Of a stretch of DNA of 64,000 nt, positions 35,044-46,262 are shown in pieces; positions within the stretch are counted from its first letter, which is position 1; every line of letters starts with the position of its first letter. This DNA is from Elusimicrobiaceae bacterium (GTDB lineage Bacteria; Elusimicrobiota; Elusimicrobia; Elusimicrobiales; Elusimicrobiaceae): assembly GCA_017618215.1 (NCBI GenBank), contig JAFZUQ010000007.1:62001-126000 (forward strand). The letters are read 5' to 3'. Both the position numbers and the translations under genes were made by a program. The notes under the pieces were generated by a model, which saw only the letters and a program-made list of their open reading frames with translations, had not been told where the DNA came from and did not search any database.

Positions 35044-35880
35044 ATGAATTTTATGAACAAAAGTTTTAAAGCCATTTTTTGGGAAAGTATTTCTGCCTTG
35101 CGCAAATCGTTATTAACCTTAATATGGATATATTTGGGATGGATGTTTTTTATTAGCATTTTGGGGAGCCTAGTATCATTAATGGGAGGTAAAGAAACAT
35201 TTACGGTGTTATTTGCATCGATAAAAAACCCCGCTGCTTTAAACGTTACCAAAGAACAATCGGGGGCAGTCTTTTTGTGGGGGCTATTTATTTCGGGTAC
35301 TTTTTATTTAACCTGTTTTTGGGCAATACTCGTCATTAGAAATAAAATTTTATCTGGGCAAAGTTTGATAATAGAGGCATTCATTGAATTTTGTAGAAAA
35401 TTATGGAAAATAATATTTGTTAATGTTCTTTTAGTTTTTGTTGAGTTCGCTGCTTTATTTGTTTCAATTCTTTTGTTTAATAAATGGTTTCTGATAATTT
35501 TTATTCCTTTTTTCATTTTTATAGGACCTATGTGCTTTACATCTTTATATGGTATTCTTTGCCAAAACGGAAAGTTTTGGAAAATAATAGTACAAAATAT
35601 TTCTTTAGGATATCATAATTGGTTAAACATAACCGTTAAAATGATTCTATTACAGTTAACGTTGATATCGCTTATCATACTTTTGACATGCTTTGATTTT
35701 ATATTTAGGATAATGGGGATTAATATTGTAGTTAACTTAACTGAGACATTATTTACAATCTTTATTGCAACCTTTTTACCTTGTTTTGCCACGGTGCTAT
35801 ACTTAAATGTCACAGGCCTTAAGCCACAAGAAACAGCCTTTAAGCAAAATGCTACGAAAATAATTACACGATCTAATTAA
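35044..35880 (+). CDS. Multi-pass membrane protein, unknown (paralogue 2)
   Basis: A 278-aa integral membrane protein and clear relative of the upstream gene. Shared blocks include MNKSFKAIFWESISALRKS (N-terminus), WAILVIRNKIL, GPMCFTSLYGILCQNGKFWK and the closing VTGLKPQET. About six membrane segments. The ATG at 35044 or the in-frame ATG at 35053 (MNKSF) may be used; neither has a strong ribosome site, and the upstream gene ends 18 bases before. The tandem pair probably arose by duplication and may form one complex. Function unknown. Confidence 0.75.
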   Translation: MNFMNKSFKAIFWESISALRKSLLTLIWIYLGWMFFISILGSLVSLMGGKETFTVLFASIKNPAALNVTKEQSGAVFLWGLFISGTFYLTCFWAILVIRNKILSGQSLIIEAFIEFCRKLWKIIFVNVLLVFVEFAALFVSILLFNKWFLIIFIPFFIFIGPMCFTSLYGILCQNGKFWKIIVQNISLGYHNWLNITVKMILLQLTLISLIILLTCFDFIFRIMGINIVVNLTETLFTIFIATFLPCFATVLYLNVTGLKPQETAFKQNATKIITRSN

Positions 35881-35884
35881 AATA

Positions 35885-35893
35885 TGCTATAAT
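35885..35893 (+). promoter_or_regulatory. Upstream extended -10 promoter for rplJ operon
   Basis: TGC+TATAAT (hexamer 35888-35893) immediately after the second membrane-protein stop. No clear -35. Confidence 0.45.
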
Positions 35894-35925
35894 ATTATAA
35901 GTAGCCTGCGGATAATCTTTGCATG

Positions 35926-35954
35926 TTGCAAATGGCAGCTTAATTTGATATAAT
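35926..35954 (+). promoter_or_regulatory. Main promoter of rplJL-rpoBC operon
   Basis: TTGCAA (35926-35931), 17 bases, TATAAT (35949-35954). It gives a leader of about 215 bases before rplJ. Confidence 0.75.
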
Positions 35955-35960
35955 ATTTAA

Positions 35961-36178
35961 AAGACGTATTGGGAACTTAAAGCAATTTTTGTAAATTATA
36001 GATGCTTTAAGTGGTCCATTTTCCGCTTAAAAATGTAAAGCCAAAAATGGTATTTTACGACGGATATTTTAAACAGCAGTGTTAACTGTATGTTGAAGGG
36101 TTTTTGCCCGCGTTTTTTGCGTTTATATAAACAAAAAAAGCAAAGGCGAAAGCAGTAAAGTAGTAAATTGTTAAAAGT
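35961..36178 (+). promoter_or_regulatory. Structured leader of rplJ (L10-leader candidate)
   Basis: The ~215-base untranslated leader can form two mutually exclusive stems. ACTTAAAGC (35975-35983) pairs perfectly with GCTTTAAGT (36004-36012). Alternatively TTTAAGTGG (36006-36014) pairs with CCGCTTAAA (36023-36031). In many bacteria the L10-L12 complex binds such a leader to repress its own operon, so this is the expected place for an L10 leader. I did not match it to a known consensus. No coding frame was seen in this stretch. Confidence 0.55.
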
Positions 36179-36709
36179 ATGAACTTAACAAAAGAACAAA
36201 AGAAAGAAAGGTCCAGCAGTTTAGCAAACGACATTAAAGAAGCCGCTGGCATTTTCTTTACCGCATATCAAGGTTGTAAGTTCACCGAACTTGCAGGCTT
36301 AAGAGGAAAACTTGCAGACGCTAAATGTAAATTTAGAGTTGAACGCAATTCTATCTTAGAGCATGCCTTAAAACAAGCCGGTATAGAAGGTGTTGATGCT
36401 TCCCTTTTAAAAGGGCCGACAGCTGTTGCTATCTTGAAAAAAGATGGTGATGTTGCCTTGTCCGCAAAAGGTTTAACGGAGTTTGCAAAAACTAATGCAG
36501 CCTTTAAAATCAGGGCTGGCTTTACCGATGGTACTTGGTATGATGAAGCGCAGATTAAGATTCTTGCTACCCTTGGTAGTAAAGAAGAAAATATCGGTAA
36601 ACTCGCCAACGCTTTATATAGCGTTGTTGCAAGTTCTGCACAAGTGCTTCAAGCCCCGATTAGAGATTTTGCTTATGTACTGCAAGCTGTTGAAAACAGC
36701 AAAAAATAA
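36179..36709 (+). CDS. rplJ: 50S ribosomal protein L10
   Basis: A 176-aa stalk-base protein that anchors L7/L12 dimers. It shows MNLTKEQKKERSSSLANDIKE, the mid-domain VERNSILEHALKQAG and GPTAVAI, and a C-terminal helical L12-binding region. Length is normal. rplK and rplA, usually just upstream, are absent here. The ATG has only a weak ribosome site, so its translation may depend on the leader structure. Confidence 0.96.
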   Translation: MNLTKEQKKERSSSLANDIKEAAGIFFTAYQGCKFTELAGLRGKLADAKCKFRVERNSILEHALKQAGIEGVDASLLKGPTAVAILKKDGDVALSAKGLTEFAKTNAAFKIRAGFTDGTWYDEAQIKILATLGSKEENIGKLANALYSVVASSAQVLQAPIRDFAYVLQAVENSKK

Positions 36710-36716
36710 GCAAAGT

Positions 36717-36767
36717 CAAACCCGCCTTAGAGCGGTAGTAGTCCGAAAGGATAAATGCACGGGTTTG
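36717..36767 (+). promoter_or_regulatory. Structured RNA element in rplJ-rplL spacer
   Basis: CAAACCCG (36717-36724) pairs with CGGGTTTG (36760-36767) and encloses smaller stems, one being TCC-GAAA-GGA with a GNRA-type tetraloop. No T-run follows, so it is not a terminator. It may be a processing or protein-binding site that helps set the higher output of L7/L12. Confidence 0.5.
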
Positions 36768-36818
36768 AGCTCGGCTTAAACAGAAGGCAGCTACTCAAAA
36801 ATGAAAGGAAATAAAAAA

Positions 36819-37205
36819 ATGGCAAAATTAACAAAAGATGAAATTCTTAATGCTATTGCAGAAATGACAGTACTCGAGCTTTCTGAGCTCGTTAAAGCAG
36901 TTGAAGAAAAATTCGGCGTAAAAGCACAAGCCGCCGCTGTAGCAGTTGCTGCAGCCCCCGCAGCCGGTGCTGCTGCCGCCGCAGAAGAAAAGGACGAATT
37001 TAACGTCGTTCTCAAATCAGTTGATGCTGCAAAGAAAATCGCAGTAATCAAAATCGTTCGCGAAATCACCGGTTTAGGTTTGAAAGAAGCCAAAGACTTA
37101 GTAGATGGCGCTCCTAAAGCTGTGAAAGAAGGCGTTGCCAAAGCTGAAGCAGAAGAAATGAAAAAGAAAATCACTGAAGCTGGCGGCGTAGTAGAACTCA
37201 ACTAA
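36819..37205 (+). CDS. rplL: 50S ribosomal protein L7/L12
   Basis: A 128-aa stalk protein. I chose ATG 36819 ([13 protein letters not shown]), which follows GAAAGGAAAT; an in-frame ATG at 36801 lies at that ribosome site itself. The N-terminal dimerisation helix, the Ala-rich hinge (about 40-58) and the factor-binding C-terminal domain with [25 protein letters not shown] are all present. Preceded by a structured spacer and followed by hairpins before rpoB. Confidence 0.97.
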   Translation: MAKLTKDEILNAIAEMTVLELSELVKAVEEKFGVKAQAAAVAVAAAPAAGAAAAAEEKDEFNVVLKSVDAAKKIAVIKIVREITGLGLKEAKDLVDGAPKAVKEGVAKAEAEEMKKKITEAGGVVELN

Positions 37206-37213
37206 AAAATATC

Positions 37214-37266
37214 AAGACCTAAACCTCGCAAGGGGTTTAGGTCTTTGTGCATTAACCGGAATGCAC
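37214..37266 (+). terminator. Double hairpin between rplL and rpoB (attenuator/processing site)
   Basis: AAGACCTAAACC / GGTTTAGGTCTT (37214-37225 with 37234-37245) is a 12-bp perfect stem with only TTT overlapping its end. GTGCATT / AATGCAC (37247-37253 with 37260-37266) follows at once. A partial terminator or RNase III site here would lower rpoBC relative to rplJL, as in E. coli. Confidence 0.65.
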
Positions 37267-37290
37267 CGAAGTAGGTAGGGACCAAATAAA

Positions 37291-40200
37291 ATGGAACAAT
37301 TAAATTTCGGCAAAATTAAAACCAAAGTTGCAATGACACATTTGCTTGCCATGCAACACCAATCATTTAATAACTTTTTGCAAAGATATACAGACCCTAA
37401 AAAGAGGGAAACACGTGGTCTTCAAGGTGTATTTGAAGATATTTTCCCGATAGAAGCCCCAGATGGGAGCATGAGATTAGATTTCGTAAAATATACTATT
37501 GGTGAAGAAAAATATGCTTCACCTATGGAAGCAATTAATAGGGACGGTACTTACAGCGTTCCTTTAAAAGCAACTTTACGTTTAAGTTTTTATAAAGTAA
37601 AAAAAGATAAAGGTACAAGAGATTTTATTAAAGCTGAAGAAGAAGATATTCTTCTTTGCGATTTACCTGTTATGACGGAAGCAGGCTGCTTTGTTTACAA
37701 CGGCGATGAACGTGTTGTTGTAAGTCAGCTGCACAGATCCCCCGGCATAATTTTTGAAGAAGACGAAGAAAAACAACAAAGTACTTTAGGTAAAAGATTA
37801 TACGTCGCACGTATTATTCCTTATAGAGGTGCGTGGATTGAATTTCAGTTTGATATTGCAAACGTTTTGTGGGTGCGTATTGATAAAAAGAAAAAGTTCC
37901 TCGCAACCACATTTTTACGCGCATGCGGCCTTGAAACAAATGCACAAATTTTACAGGCTTTCTACCCTACGGAAACCATACAAGTAAAATTAAACGATAT
38001 TGATAATGTCGTCGGCCGCTATGCAGCAGAAGATATTGTTAACGATCAAGGCGAAGTTCTTTGGAACTTAGATGAAAAAGCCGCAACACCGATTGATGAT
38101 AAAACCTTCGGTATTTTAATAGAAAACAAAATCAAAACAATTAAAGTTTTAAGCGGAAATCCGCGTCAAGATAACCCCGGTATTTTAGTTACCTTGGAAG
38201 CAAATAAAAAAGATGAACCTAGAACAAAAGGCGAAGCCCAATATGAAGTTTACAGAAAAATGCGTGGGCAAGACTTTATTGTTAAGGAACAAGCGGAACA
38301 CTTTTTAGACAGCTTAATTTTTAAAAATATTAAAAGATATGATTTGAGTTTTGTCGGCCGTTTCAAAATTAACAAAAAATTTGATTATTTCTTTGAAAAA
38401 TTAGCCAAACAAAACAAAGAGTATGCAAAACCGAAAGATAATGCAAGAACTTTATCAACACAAGATGTTATCGTTACATTGCAATACCTATTAGCATTAA
38501 ACGCAGGTGAAGAAGTTTCTTCAGAAATGTACAAAGATTTCACCTTTAAAATAGATGATATTGACCACTTGGGTAACAGACGTGTACGTGGTATCGGTGA
38601 ACTTTTAGAAAACCAAGTTCGCATCGGTTTATCACAAATGGCAAAAATCGTCCGCGATAAAATGACTAAAGAAAACGGTAACAGAAAAATTACACCTAGA
38701 ACTTTAGTTAATGATCAACAAATCCGTGTTTGTATCAGAAGATTCTTTGGTACTCACCAACTTTCACAGTTCATGGATCAAATTAACCCTCTTTCAGAAC
38801 TTACGCATAAGAGACGTTTATCAGCATTAGGCCCCGGTGGTTTGAACAGAAAACGCGCAGGATTCGAAGTTCGCGACGTCCACTACACACATTATGGTCG
38901 CCTTTGCCCGATTGAAACACCGGAAGGGCCGAACATCGGTTTGATCACTTCTTTAGCTTGCTATTCAAAAGTCAATGAATACGGTTTACTTGAAACCCCT
39001 TTCAGAAAAGTTAAAAATGGTAAAGCAACTGACGAGGTTTCCTATTTAACTGCTGACCTCGAAGATGATTTCATGGTAGCCCAATCAAATACCCCGTTAG
39101 ATGCAAAGGGTAATTTAGCAACAGATCAAGTCGCTTGCCGTGTCAGGGCAGATTATCCTATCGTTACTCCGACAGAAGTTGACTATATGGATATTTCACC
39201 GCTTCAGGTCATTAGCGTTTCAGCGGCTTTGATTCCTTTCTTGGAGCACGACGATGCTAACCGTGCTCTGATGGGTTGTAACATGCAACGTCAGGGTGTA
39301 CCTTTACTTAATACAGAAGCACCTTTAGTAGGTACCGGTATTGAAGAAATTGTAGCACACGACTCCGGTACAACAATTGTTGCAAAACGCGCCGGTAAAG
39401 TCGTTTTATCTTCAGCGGATTTAATTGTTGTTGAAGCAAAAGACGGTGATAAAAAAGGCAACAAATATGATACTTACGAACTCGTAAAATATAAACGTTC
39501 TAACCAGGATACATGTATTAATCATAAACCGTTAGTAAAAACCGGTGATATGGTTAAAGTTGGCCAAACATTAGTTGATGGGCCAGCAATGAAAGACGGT
39601 ATTTTATCTTTAGGCCGCAACTTGCTCGTTGGTTTTATGAGTTGGGAAGGATATAACTACGAAGACGCTATATTAATTTCCAATCGTTTAGTTAAAGAAG
39701 ATATTTTAACTTCTATACACTTACACGAATTTTCTACCGATGCAAGAAGCACAAAACTCGGTGCGGAAGAAATCACAAAAGATATCCCAAATATTGCAAA
39801 TGATACTTTAGCTCACTTAGATAATGACGGTATTATTTTACCGGCAACAGTTGTTGGCCCGGGCGATATTTTGGTAGGTAAAGTTACACCGAAAGGTGAA
39901 CAACAACTTACTCCGGAAGAAAGACTTTTAAAAGTAATCTTCGGTAAAAAAGCAGATGATGTTGTTGATGCTTCTCTCCGTGTTCCACCGGGCACAACAG
40001 GTAAAGTTATCGGTACAAGAGTTTTTGTCCGTATGGAAAAGAACTATGACGATAAGATTGAAAAAATTACCAAAAAAGTTGTTGAAGCTGTTTCCGCAAA
40101 AGAAAAACGCGAAGCACTTGCAAGCATTGATGCAGAATTAGAAAAGATTGCAAGAACCAAACACGATAGAATGTCCAATTTCGTTAAGAAATTAAAAGAA

Positions 40201-41244
40201 ATTCGTGATGAACATATTGCTGATACGGCGGCAGTACATGAAGCAAGAACTATTGCTTTAGCAGAAGCCAAAGAAAAATATACTAAAGCAGCAGACTTAA
40301 AAAAAGAACAAGAATCTATTAATAGTCTTTATAAGGAATTAGAAGAAAAAGTTTTTAATAAATGCATTGCAGATATTAAACTTTTACAAGCTGGCGACGA
40401 AAATTTAGCGGTTGTCGTGAACAAATCAGTTAAAGTATTTATTGCCTCAAAACGCAAAGTACAGGTGGGGGATAAACTCTCCGGCCGCCATGGTAACAAA
40501 GGTATTGTAGCAAGAATTTTACCGGAAGAAGATATGCCTTACTTACCTGATGGCACACCTTTAGACGTCGTTCTTTCACCGTTAGGTATTCCGTCAAGAA
40601 TGAACGTGGGGCAGCTATTAGAAGTCATGCTTGGTTGGGCAGCGCACCACTTAAACATTAATACCGCAACACCTGTATTTGATGGTCCTAGCGAAGAAGA
40701 AGTCAAAGAACAAATAAGGAAAGCAAAAGCAGTATTGCGTAAAAAAGGTGTACCAGAGCAATATTTGCCGGATGATTATTGCCGTATTACTTTATATGAC
40801 GGGCGCACCGGCGAACCGTTTGAAGAAAAGGTTACAATCGGTTACATGTATATCATGAAACTTATTCACTTAGTTGAAGATAAAGTACATAGCCGTTCAA
40901 CCGGGCCGTACAGCTTGATTACACGCCAACCGTTAGGTGGTAAAGCCCAGTTCGGTGGTCAGAGATTCGGTGAAATGGAAGTTTGGGCCATTGAAGGTTA
41001 CGGTGCAACTTATACATTGCAAGAGTTCCTAACAGTTAAATCAGACGATTTTAACGGTAGAACCAAAATGTATGAAGCCATCGTTAAAGGTCAATTACCG
41101 ACACAACCCGGCGTGCCGGAATCTTTCAAAGTTCTCGTAAAAGAACTGCAAGCCCTCGGGCTTAGCGTGGAGTTGCCAAGAATAACTAAAAATACAAAAA
41201 CCGCAAAAACTCCAGCCGTAGAAAAAGAAGAGAAGGTTAAATAG
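37291..41244 (+). CDS. rpoB: RNA polymerase beta subunit
   Basis: A 1317-aa beta subunit. The rifampicin-binding region reads [15 protein letters not shown] then [13 protein letters not shown]. The Asp, His and Ser positions most often changed in resistance are wild type, while the position equivalent to E. coli Asn518 is Ile. GHQ-type and [15 protein letters not shown] motifs and the terminal [17 protein letters not shown] are present. A Lys/Glu-rich coiled-coil region (about 930-1040) interrupts the C-terminal half. It is 11 bases before rpoC. Confidence 0.98.
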   Translation: MEQLNFGKIKTKVAMTHLLAMQHQSFNNFLQRYTDPKKRETRGLQGVFEDIFPIEAPDGSMRLDFVKYTIGEEKYASPMEAINRDGTYSVPLKATLRLSFYKVKKDKGTRDFIKAEEEDILLCDLPVMTEAGCFVYNGDERVVVSQLHRSPGIIFEEDEEKQQSTLGKRLYVARIIPYRGAWIEFQFDIANVLWVRIDKKKKFLATTFLRACGLETNAQILQAFYPTETIQVKLNDIDNVVGRYAAEDIVNDQGEVLWNLDEKAATPIDDKTFGILIENKIKTIKVLSGNPRQDNPGILVTLEANKKDEPRTKGEAQYEVYRKMRGQDFIVKEQAEHFLDSLIFKNIKRYDLSFVGRFKINKKFDYFFEKLAKQNKEYAKPKDNARTLSTQDVIVTLQYLLALNAGEEVSSEMYKDFTFKIDDIDHLGNRRVRGIGELLENQVRIGLSQMAKIVRDKMTKENGNRKITPRTLVNDQQIRVCIRRFFGTHQLSQFMDQINPLSELTHKRRLSALGPGGLNRKRAGFEVRDVHYTHYGRLCPIETPEGPNIGLITSLACYSKVNEYGLLETPFRKVKNGKATDEVSYLTADLEDDFMVAQSNTPLDAKGNLATDQVACRVRADYPIVTPTEVDYMDISPLQVISVSAALIPFLEHDDANRALMGCNMQRQGVPLLNTEAPLVGTGIEEIVAHDSGTTIVAKRAGKVVLSSADLIVVEAKDGDKKGNKYDTYELVKYKRSNQDTCINHKPLVKTGDMVKVGQTLVDGPAMKDGILSLGRNLLVGFMSWEGYNYEDAILISNRLVKEDILTSIHLHEFSTDARSTKLGAEEITKDIPNIANDTLAHLDNDGIILPATVVGPGDILVGKVTPKGEQQLTPEERLLKVIFGKKADDVVDASLRVPPGTTGKVIGTRVFVRMEKNYDDKIEKITKKVVEAVSAKEKREALASIDAELEKIARTKHDRMSNFVKKLKEIRDEHIADTAAVHEARTIALAEAKEKYTKAADLKKEQESINSLYKELEEKVFNKCIADIKLLQAGDENLAVVVNKSVKVFIASKRKVQVGDKLSGRHGNKGIVARILPEEDMPYLPDGTPLDVVLSPLGIPSRMNVGQLLEVMLGWAAHHLNINTATPVFDGPSEEEVKEQIRKAKAVLRKKGVPEQYLPDDYCRITLYDGRTGEPFEEKVTIGYMYIMKLIHLVEDKVHSRSTGPYSLITRQPLGGKAQFGGQRFGEMEVWAIEGYGATYTLQEFLTVKSDDFNGRTKMYEAIVKGQLPTQPGVPESFKVLVKELQALGLSVELPRITKNTKTAKTPAVEKEEKVK

Positions 41245-41255
41245 GAGCATATAAA

Positions 41256-44200
41256 ATGTTTGAAGCAAATAAGAAAAACAAAAAAGCAGGAGAACTTAAC
41301 TTCTTTGATTTTGATGCTATTAAATTAGGTATAGCGAGCCCGGAACAAATTTTATCTTGGTCTTATGGCGAAGTTAAAAAACCGGAAACAATTAACTACA
41401 GAACTTTAAAACCGGAGAGAGACGGTTTATTCTGTGAACGTATTTTCGGTCCTACCAAAGACTATGAATGCGCCTGCGGTAAATATCGCTGGGTAAAATT
41501 TAAAGGTATGTGTTGCGATAGATGCGGTGTTGAAATTACCGAATCAAAAGTCCGCCGTGAAAGAATGGGCCATATTGAACTTGCAGTTCCCGTAACACAT
41601 GTTTGGTTCTTAAAGAAAACCCCGTCAAGAATCGGTGTTTTACTTGATATGAGAACTATAGACCTTGAAAGAGTTGTTTACTATGCAAGCTATGTAGTTC
41701 TTGAAGATGCAGTAGATTCCGTAACCGGCAGAACAGACTTTAAAAAAGGTGATATTTTATCTGAAGAACAAGTCCGTGAAGCACGCAAAAAATACGGTTC
41801 TAAACTTAAAGCAGATATCGGTGCACCCGCTATCCAAGCTTTACTTGCAAGTTTAGATTTCAACAAAGAAATTCCCGCACTTGAAGCACAATTAAAAGAA
41901 ACACAAAGCGAAGCAGAAAGAACAAAACTTATCCGCCGTATTAAAATGATGAAGGAATTTAAAGATTCCGGTAATAAACCCGAGTGGATGGTATTATCCG
42001 TTCTTCCTGTTATTCCGCCAGATTTGAGGCCTTTAGTTCCTCTCGACGGCGGTCGTTTTGCCGCTTCTGATTTAAACGATTTATACAGACGTATTATTAA
42101 CAGAAACAACCGCTTAAAACATATTAAATCTTTGCAAGCGCCTAAAGTTATGGTTTATAACGAAATGCGCTTGTTACAAGAAGCAGTTGACGCTTTAATT
42201 GAAAACGGTGCCCGCGGTAAAGTTTTCTTAGGGCCCGGTGGCAGACCTTTAAAATCTTTATCTGATTCTATTAAAGGTAAACACGGTAGATTTCGCCAAA
42301 ACCTCCTCGGTAAAAGGGTGGACTATTCAGGCCGTTCAGTTATCGTCGTCGGTCCGAGCTTAAAACTCAATCAATGCGGTTTACCGAAATTGATGGCTTT
42401 GGAACTTTTCAAACCTTTTATTATCGGCGAACTGATGAAGAAAGAAGGAGTAACTTTAAAAGCCGCTAAAAAGAAACTTGAAAGAGTGAGCCCCGAAATT
42501 TGGGATATTTTAGAAAAGGTTACAAAAAATCACCCGGTACTTTTAAACCGTGCTCCGACATTGCACCGCTTAGGTATCCAAGCTTTTGAACCGGTTTTGA
42601 TTGAAGGTAAAGCTATTCAACTTCACCCGCTCACTTGTGCAGCTTTCAACGCTGACTTCGACGGTGACCAGATGGCTGTTCACGTTCCTTTAACAATTGA
42701 AGCACAAATCGAAGCAAGAACTTTAATGCTTGCTACAAATAATATTTTATCACCTGCTTCAGGCAGGCCTATCGCAAGCCCTTCACATGATATGGTTTTA
42801 GGTGTAAACTATATTACCAAAATCAAAGATAATGATTTGGGTGAAGGTTCCTTATTTGCCGATAGTGAAGATGCTTTAACAGCATTAGAATACGGTAAAA
42901 TTTCCTTACATGCCAAAATCAAAGTTGGCGGTATTACAAAGAAAATGAATGAAGGTAAAGATGTTGCCAAATGGACAGATTATACTTCCGTTGGCCGCAT
43001 TATCTTTAACCAAATTTTACCGAAAGGTTGGCCTTTCTTAAATAAAGATATAGGTAAGAAAGAACTTGCCAAAATGGTAAGCGATTGTTATAAAGATCCG
43101 AAATACGGGCATTATGAAACCGTTCAATTTTTGGACAGAATTATGTCCCTCGGTTACAAATATGCAACCAAATCCGGCCTTTCAATTTCCATCGCAGACA
43201 TGATTGTTCCTGCCAGCAAAGAAAAGAAAGTTAAAGAAGCACAAAAGAAAGTTAAAGCAATTCAGGAACAAGCAGAAACAGGTACAATCACCGAAGGTGA
43301 AAGGTACAATAAAGTTATCGATATTTGGACCAAAGTTACAGATGATATCGCAGAAGAACTTTTCAAAGAAATGGCAGATGTTGAAAAGAAACCTGTTAAA
43401 AAAGGTGAACAAAAATTCAACTCAGTATTCTTAATGGCCAATTCCGGTGCCCGTGGTTCAAGGCAACAGGTTAGGCAGCTTGCTGGTATGCGCGGTTTGA
43501 TGGCAAAACCTCAAAAGAAACTTACCGGTGGTGCTGGTGAAATTATTGAAAACCCAATTACCGCGAACTTCCGTGAAGGCTTGTCAGTTTTGGAATACTT
43601 CATTTCAACACACGGTGGTCGTAAAGGTTTGTCAGATACCGCTTTGAAAACAGCAGACGCAGGTTATTTGACAAGACGTCTTATTGACGTTGGCCACAAT
43701 TTAGTAGTTACCGAAGATGACTGCGGTACAACAGAAGGTGTCGTCCTCCGCGACTTAAAGAGCGGTGAAGAAATTATTGAACCGCTTTCCGAGCGTATAG
43801 TAGGCCGCACTTCTTTGGAAGATGTCAAAGTTAAAGATGGTGATAAAGAAATTACCATTATTAAAGCCGGTGATCTTATTACCGCCGCACAAGGTGATTT
43901 GGTTAAGAAATATGAAGTTGAATCTGTAAGGGTTCGCTCCGTATTAACTTGTAATTCCAAACATGGTATTTGTGCAAAATGTTATGGTAACAGCTTGGCA
44001 ACCGGTATGCTTGCCCGCGTCGGTGATACAGTAGGTATTATCGCAGCACAATCAATCGGTGAACCTGGTACACAGTTAACTTTGAGAACCTTCCACATCG
44101 GTGGTGCGGCATCACGTGTTTTAAGCCGCTCCCAAGCGATGGCAGAAATTAACGGTAAAGTTACCTTTAAAGATATTAAAGTTATTGAAGACAGATTTGA

Positions 44201-45362
44201 AAATAAACTCTGTCTTTCCAGAAACGGCTCAATCTTCGTAGAAGATGAAAAAGGCAATGTTAAAGAGTATAAAATCCCATACGGTGCAAAAATCTTGGTT
44301 AATGATAAATCAAAAGTTACCAAAGATACCATTATGGCTGAATGGGATCCGCACTCATTACCTTTGATTGCTGAAAGAAACGGTAAAATTAAACTCCTTG
44401 ATGTTGTGGAAGGTATCACACTTCAAGAAGAACGCAACAAAGTTACAGGTATTATTGAACGCAAAATTACCGCCAGCAAAATGGGCCGCAAAAACCCGCG
44501 TATTATCATAGATAAAGTTCCTTATCCTTTAACTATCGATACTATCTTATTAGTTGAAGAAGGTGAGGAAGTCCAAGCGGGTGATATTTTAGCAAAAATC
44601 GCTAAAGAAACAGGCGGAACAAAAGATATCACCGGCGGTTTGCCGCGTATCGCTGAGTTGTTCGAAGCCAGAACACCCAGAAACCCCGCCATTATCGCAG
44701 AATTTGCAGGTGTGATTCGCTTAGAAACCTCTTCTAAGGGCTTGACTGAGGTAGTCCTTAGTAATGAGGAAATTCAACAAGAAAAGCATTACCCGATTCC
44801 GCAAGGTAAACACTTAAGAGTTTACACCGGAGATAAAGTTGCAAAAGGTGATGCTTTAACCGATGGTGCTATAGATCCACACGACGTGCTGCGCGTGAAG
44901 GATATTCAAGAAGTGCAGGAATTCTTGCTTAACGCCATTCAGGAGGTTTACCGCTTACAGGGTGTTACGATTAACGACAAACATATTGAAGTTATCGTTC
45001 GCCAAATGTTAAGCAATGTGAAGATCCAAGAAGTTGGTGATTCAACCTTCTTAAAAGGCCAAATTGTTAGCAAATCCGAGTATAGAAAGGAAAATGAACG
45101 CTTAGAAGCAGAAGGTAAAAAACCTGCTTTTGCAAAACCTATCTTACTTGGTATCAGTAAAGCATCTTTGGCGTCTGAGTCATTTATCTCAGCAGCTAGC
45201 TTCCAGGAAACAACCCGCGTGTTAACAGATGCAGCTATCAAAGGGCAAGTTGACGACTTAGAAGGCCTCAAAGAAAACGTAATCGTAGGCCATTTAATTC
45301 CCGCAGGAACAGGTATAGCTACCAAAAATATCAAGCGAGAATTTGAAGAGAAAGCAAAATAA
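41256..45362 (+). CDS. rpoC: RNA polymerase beta' subunit
   Basis: A 1368-aa beta' subunit. The N-terminal zinc finger is [21 protein letters not shown] (split by two CxxC pairs), the catalytic Mg loop is [12 protein letters not shown], and the second zinc site includes [25 protein letters not shown] marks the bridge/trigger region. Length and order are typical. rpsL follows after 19 bases with an AGGAG site. Confidence 0.98.
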   Translation: MFEANKKNKKAGELNFFDFDAIKLGIASPEQILSWSYGEVKKPETINYRTLKPERDGLFCERIFGPTKDYECACGKYRWVKFKGMCCDRCGVEITESKVRRERMGHIELAVPVTHVWFLKKTPSRIGVLLDMRTIDLERVVYYASYVVLEDAVDSVTGRTDFKKGDILSEEQVREARKKYGSKLKADIGAPAIQALLASLDFNKEIPALEAQLKETQSEAERTKLIRRIKMMKEFKDSGNKPEWMVLSVLPVIPPDLRPLVPLDGGRFAASDLNDLYRRIINRNNRLKHIKSLQAPKVMVYNEMRLLQEAVDALIENGARGKVFLGPGGRPLKSLSDSIKGKHGRFRQNLLGKRVDYSGRSVIVVGPSLKLNQCGLPKLMALELFKPFIIGELMKKEGVTLKAAKKKLERVSPEIWDILEKVTKNHPVLLNRAPTLHRLGIQAFEPVLIEGKAIQLHPLTCAAFNADFDGDQMAVHVPLTIEAQIEARTLMLATNNILSPASGRPIASPSHDMVLGVNYITKIKDNDLGEGSLFADSEDALTALEYGKISLHAKIKVGGITKKMNEGKDVAKWTDYTSVGRIIFNQILPKGWPFLNKDIGKKELAKMVSDCYKDPKYGHYETVQFLDRIMSLGYKYATKSGLSISIADMIVPASKEKKVKEAQKKVKAIQEQAETGTITEGERYNKVIDIWTKVTDDIAEELFKEMADVEKKPVKKGEQKFNSVFLMANSGARGSRQQVRQLAGMRGLMAKPQKKLTGGAGEIIENPITANFREGLSVLEYFISTHGGRKGLSDTALKTADAGYLTRRLIDVGHNLVVTEDDCGTTEGVVLRDLKSGEEIIEPLSERIVGRTSLEDVKVKDGDKEITIIKAGDLITAAQGDLVKKYEVESVRVRSVLTCNSKHGICAKCYGNSLATGMLARVGDTVGIIAAQSIGEPGTQLTLRTFHIGGAASRVLSRSQAMAEINGKVTFKDIKVIEDRFENKLCLSRNGSIFVEDEKGNVKEYKIPYGAKILVNDKSKVTKDTIMAEWDPHSLPLIAERNGKIKLLDVVEGITLQEERNKVTGIIERKITASKMGRKNPRIIIDKVPYPLTIDTILLVEEGEEVQAGDILAKIAKETGGTKDITGGLPRIAELFEARTPRNPAIIAEFAGVIRLETSSKGLTEVVLSNEEIQQEKHYPIPQGKHLRVYTGDKVAKGDALTDGAIDPHDVLRVKDIQEVQEFLLNAIQEVYRLQGVTINDKHIEVIVRQMLSNVKIQEVGDSTFLKGQIVSKSEYRKENERLEAEGKKPAFAKPILLGISKASLASESFISAASFQETTRVLTDAAIKGQVDDLEGLKENVIVGHLIPAGTGIATKNIKREFEEKAK

Positions 45363-45381
45363 AATAGGAGAAAAGAAATAA

Positions 45382-45762
45382 ATGCCGACAGTAAATCAAT
45401 TAATTAAACACGGCAGAAGCAAAACGGAGTTTAAAACCAAAGCTCCAGCTTTAAACAGCTGCCCGCAAAGACGTGGCGTTTGCACCCGTGTCTATACGAC
45501 AACCCCTAAAAAGCCGAACTCAGCTTTGAGAAAGGTTGCCCGTGTAAAGTTAACCTCCAAAATGGAAGTAACTGCTTATATTCCGGGCGTAGGTCATAAT
45601 TTGCAAGAACACTCCATCGTGTTAGTTCGCGGTGGACGTGTTAAAGACTTACCGGGTGTAAGATATCACATCATCCGCGGCGCATTAGACGCAAGCGGCG
45701 TAGAAAATAGAAAGCAAGGCCGTTCACTTTACGGTGTAAAAAGGCCTAAAGCTGGTAAATAG
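45382..45762 (+). CDS. rpsL: 30S ribosomal protein S12
   Basis: A 126-aa decoding-centre protein. [16 protein letters not shown] and [17 protein letters not shown] keep the two Lys residues whose changes give streptomycin resistance, so the sequence looks sensitive. [11 protein letters not shown] is also intact, including the site of Asp methylthiolation region. Gap to rpsG is 14 bases. Confidence 0.98.
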   Translation: MPTVNQLIKHGRSKTEFKTKAPALNSCPQRRGVCTRVYTTTPKKPNSALRKVARVKLTSKMEVTAYIPGVGHNLQEHSIVLVRGGRVKDLPGVRYHIIRGALDASGVENRKQGRSLYGVKRPKAGK

Positions 45763-45776
45763 GAGATTAACTTAAT

Positions 45777-46256
45777 ATGCCTAGAAAAGGTTTAAGACCA
45801 AGAGATCGTCGCCCCCTTCCCCCGGCAGATTATAAATATAATTCTGTCTTAATGGCGAGATTCATCAATAAAATCAATTTTGAAGGGAAGAAAGCCACTG
45901 CTGAAAAAATCGTCTTTGATGCTTTAGATATCATCAAAGCAAAAACCAAAGCAGATCCGATGGAAGTTTTCAACAAATGTATTGAAAACGTCCGCCCTCT
46001 TTTAGAGGTTAAAGCCCGCAGAGTCGGCGGTGCAACTTATCAAGTGCCTGTTGAAGTAAAACCTTTAAGAAGCACCTCAGTTGCAATGCGCTGGTTACTT
46101 GCTGCTGCACAAGGTCGCAAAGGGCGCCCTATGGCTGAAAAATTAGCCGAAGAAATTATTTTGGGTTCCAAAAAAGAAGGTACTGCCTTTAAGAAACGTG
46201 AAGATACTCACAAAATGGCAGAAGCAAACCGTGCCTTTGCACACTTTAAATGGTAG
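45777..46256 (+). CDS. rpsG: 30S ribosomal protein S7
   Basis: A 159-aa primary 16S rRNA-binding protein. [37 protein letters not shown] and the C-terminal [16 protein letters not shown] identify it. The N-terminus is slightly longer and more Pro/Arg-rich than the usual MPRRxxxxxR start. It is 6 bases before fusA. Confidence 0.98.
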   Translation: MPRKGLRPRDRRPLPPADYKYNSVLMARFINKINFEGKKATAEKIVFDALDIIKAKTKADPMEVFNKCIENVRPLLEVKARRVGGATYQVPVEVKPLRSTSVAMRWLLAAAQGRKGRPMAEKLAEEIILGSKKEGTAFKKREDTHKMAEANRAFAHFKW

Positions 46257-46262
46257 GTTATT

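Noticed and set aside
36791..37201. Long minus-strand open frame opposite rplL
   Set aside because: It mirrors the Ala-rich L7/L12 coding sequence, has Ser/Ala-rich nonsense composition and no ribosome site; it is an antisense shadow.
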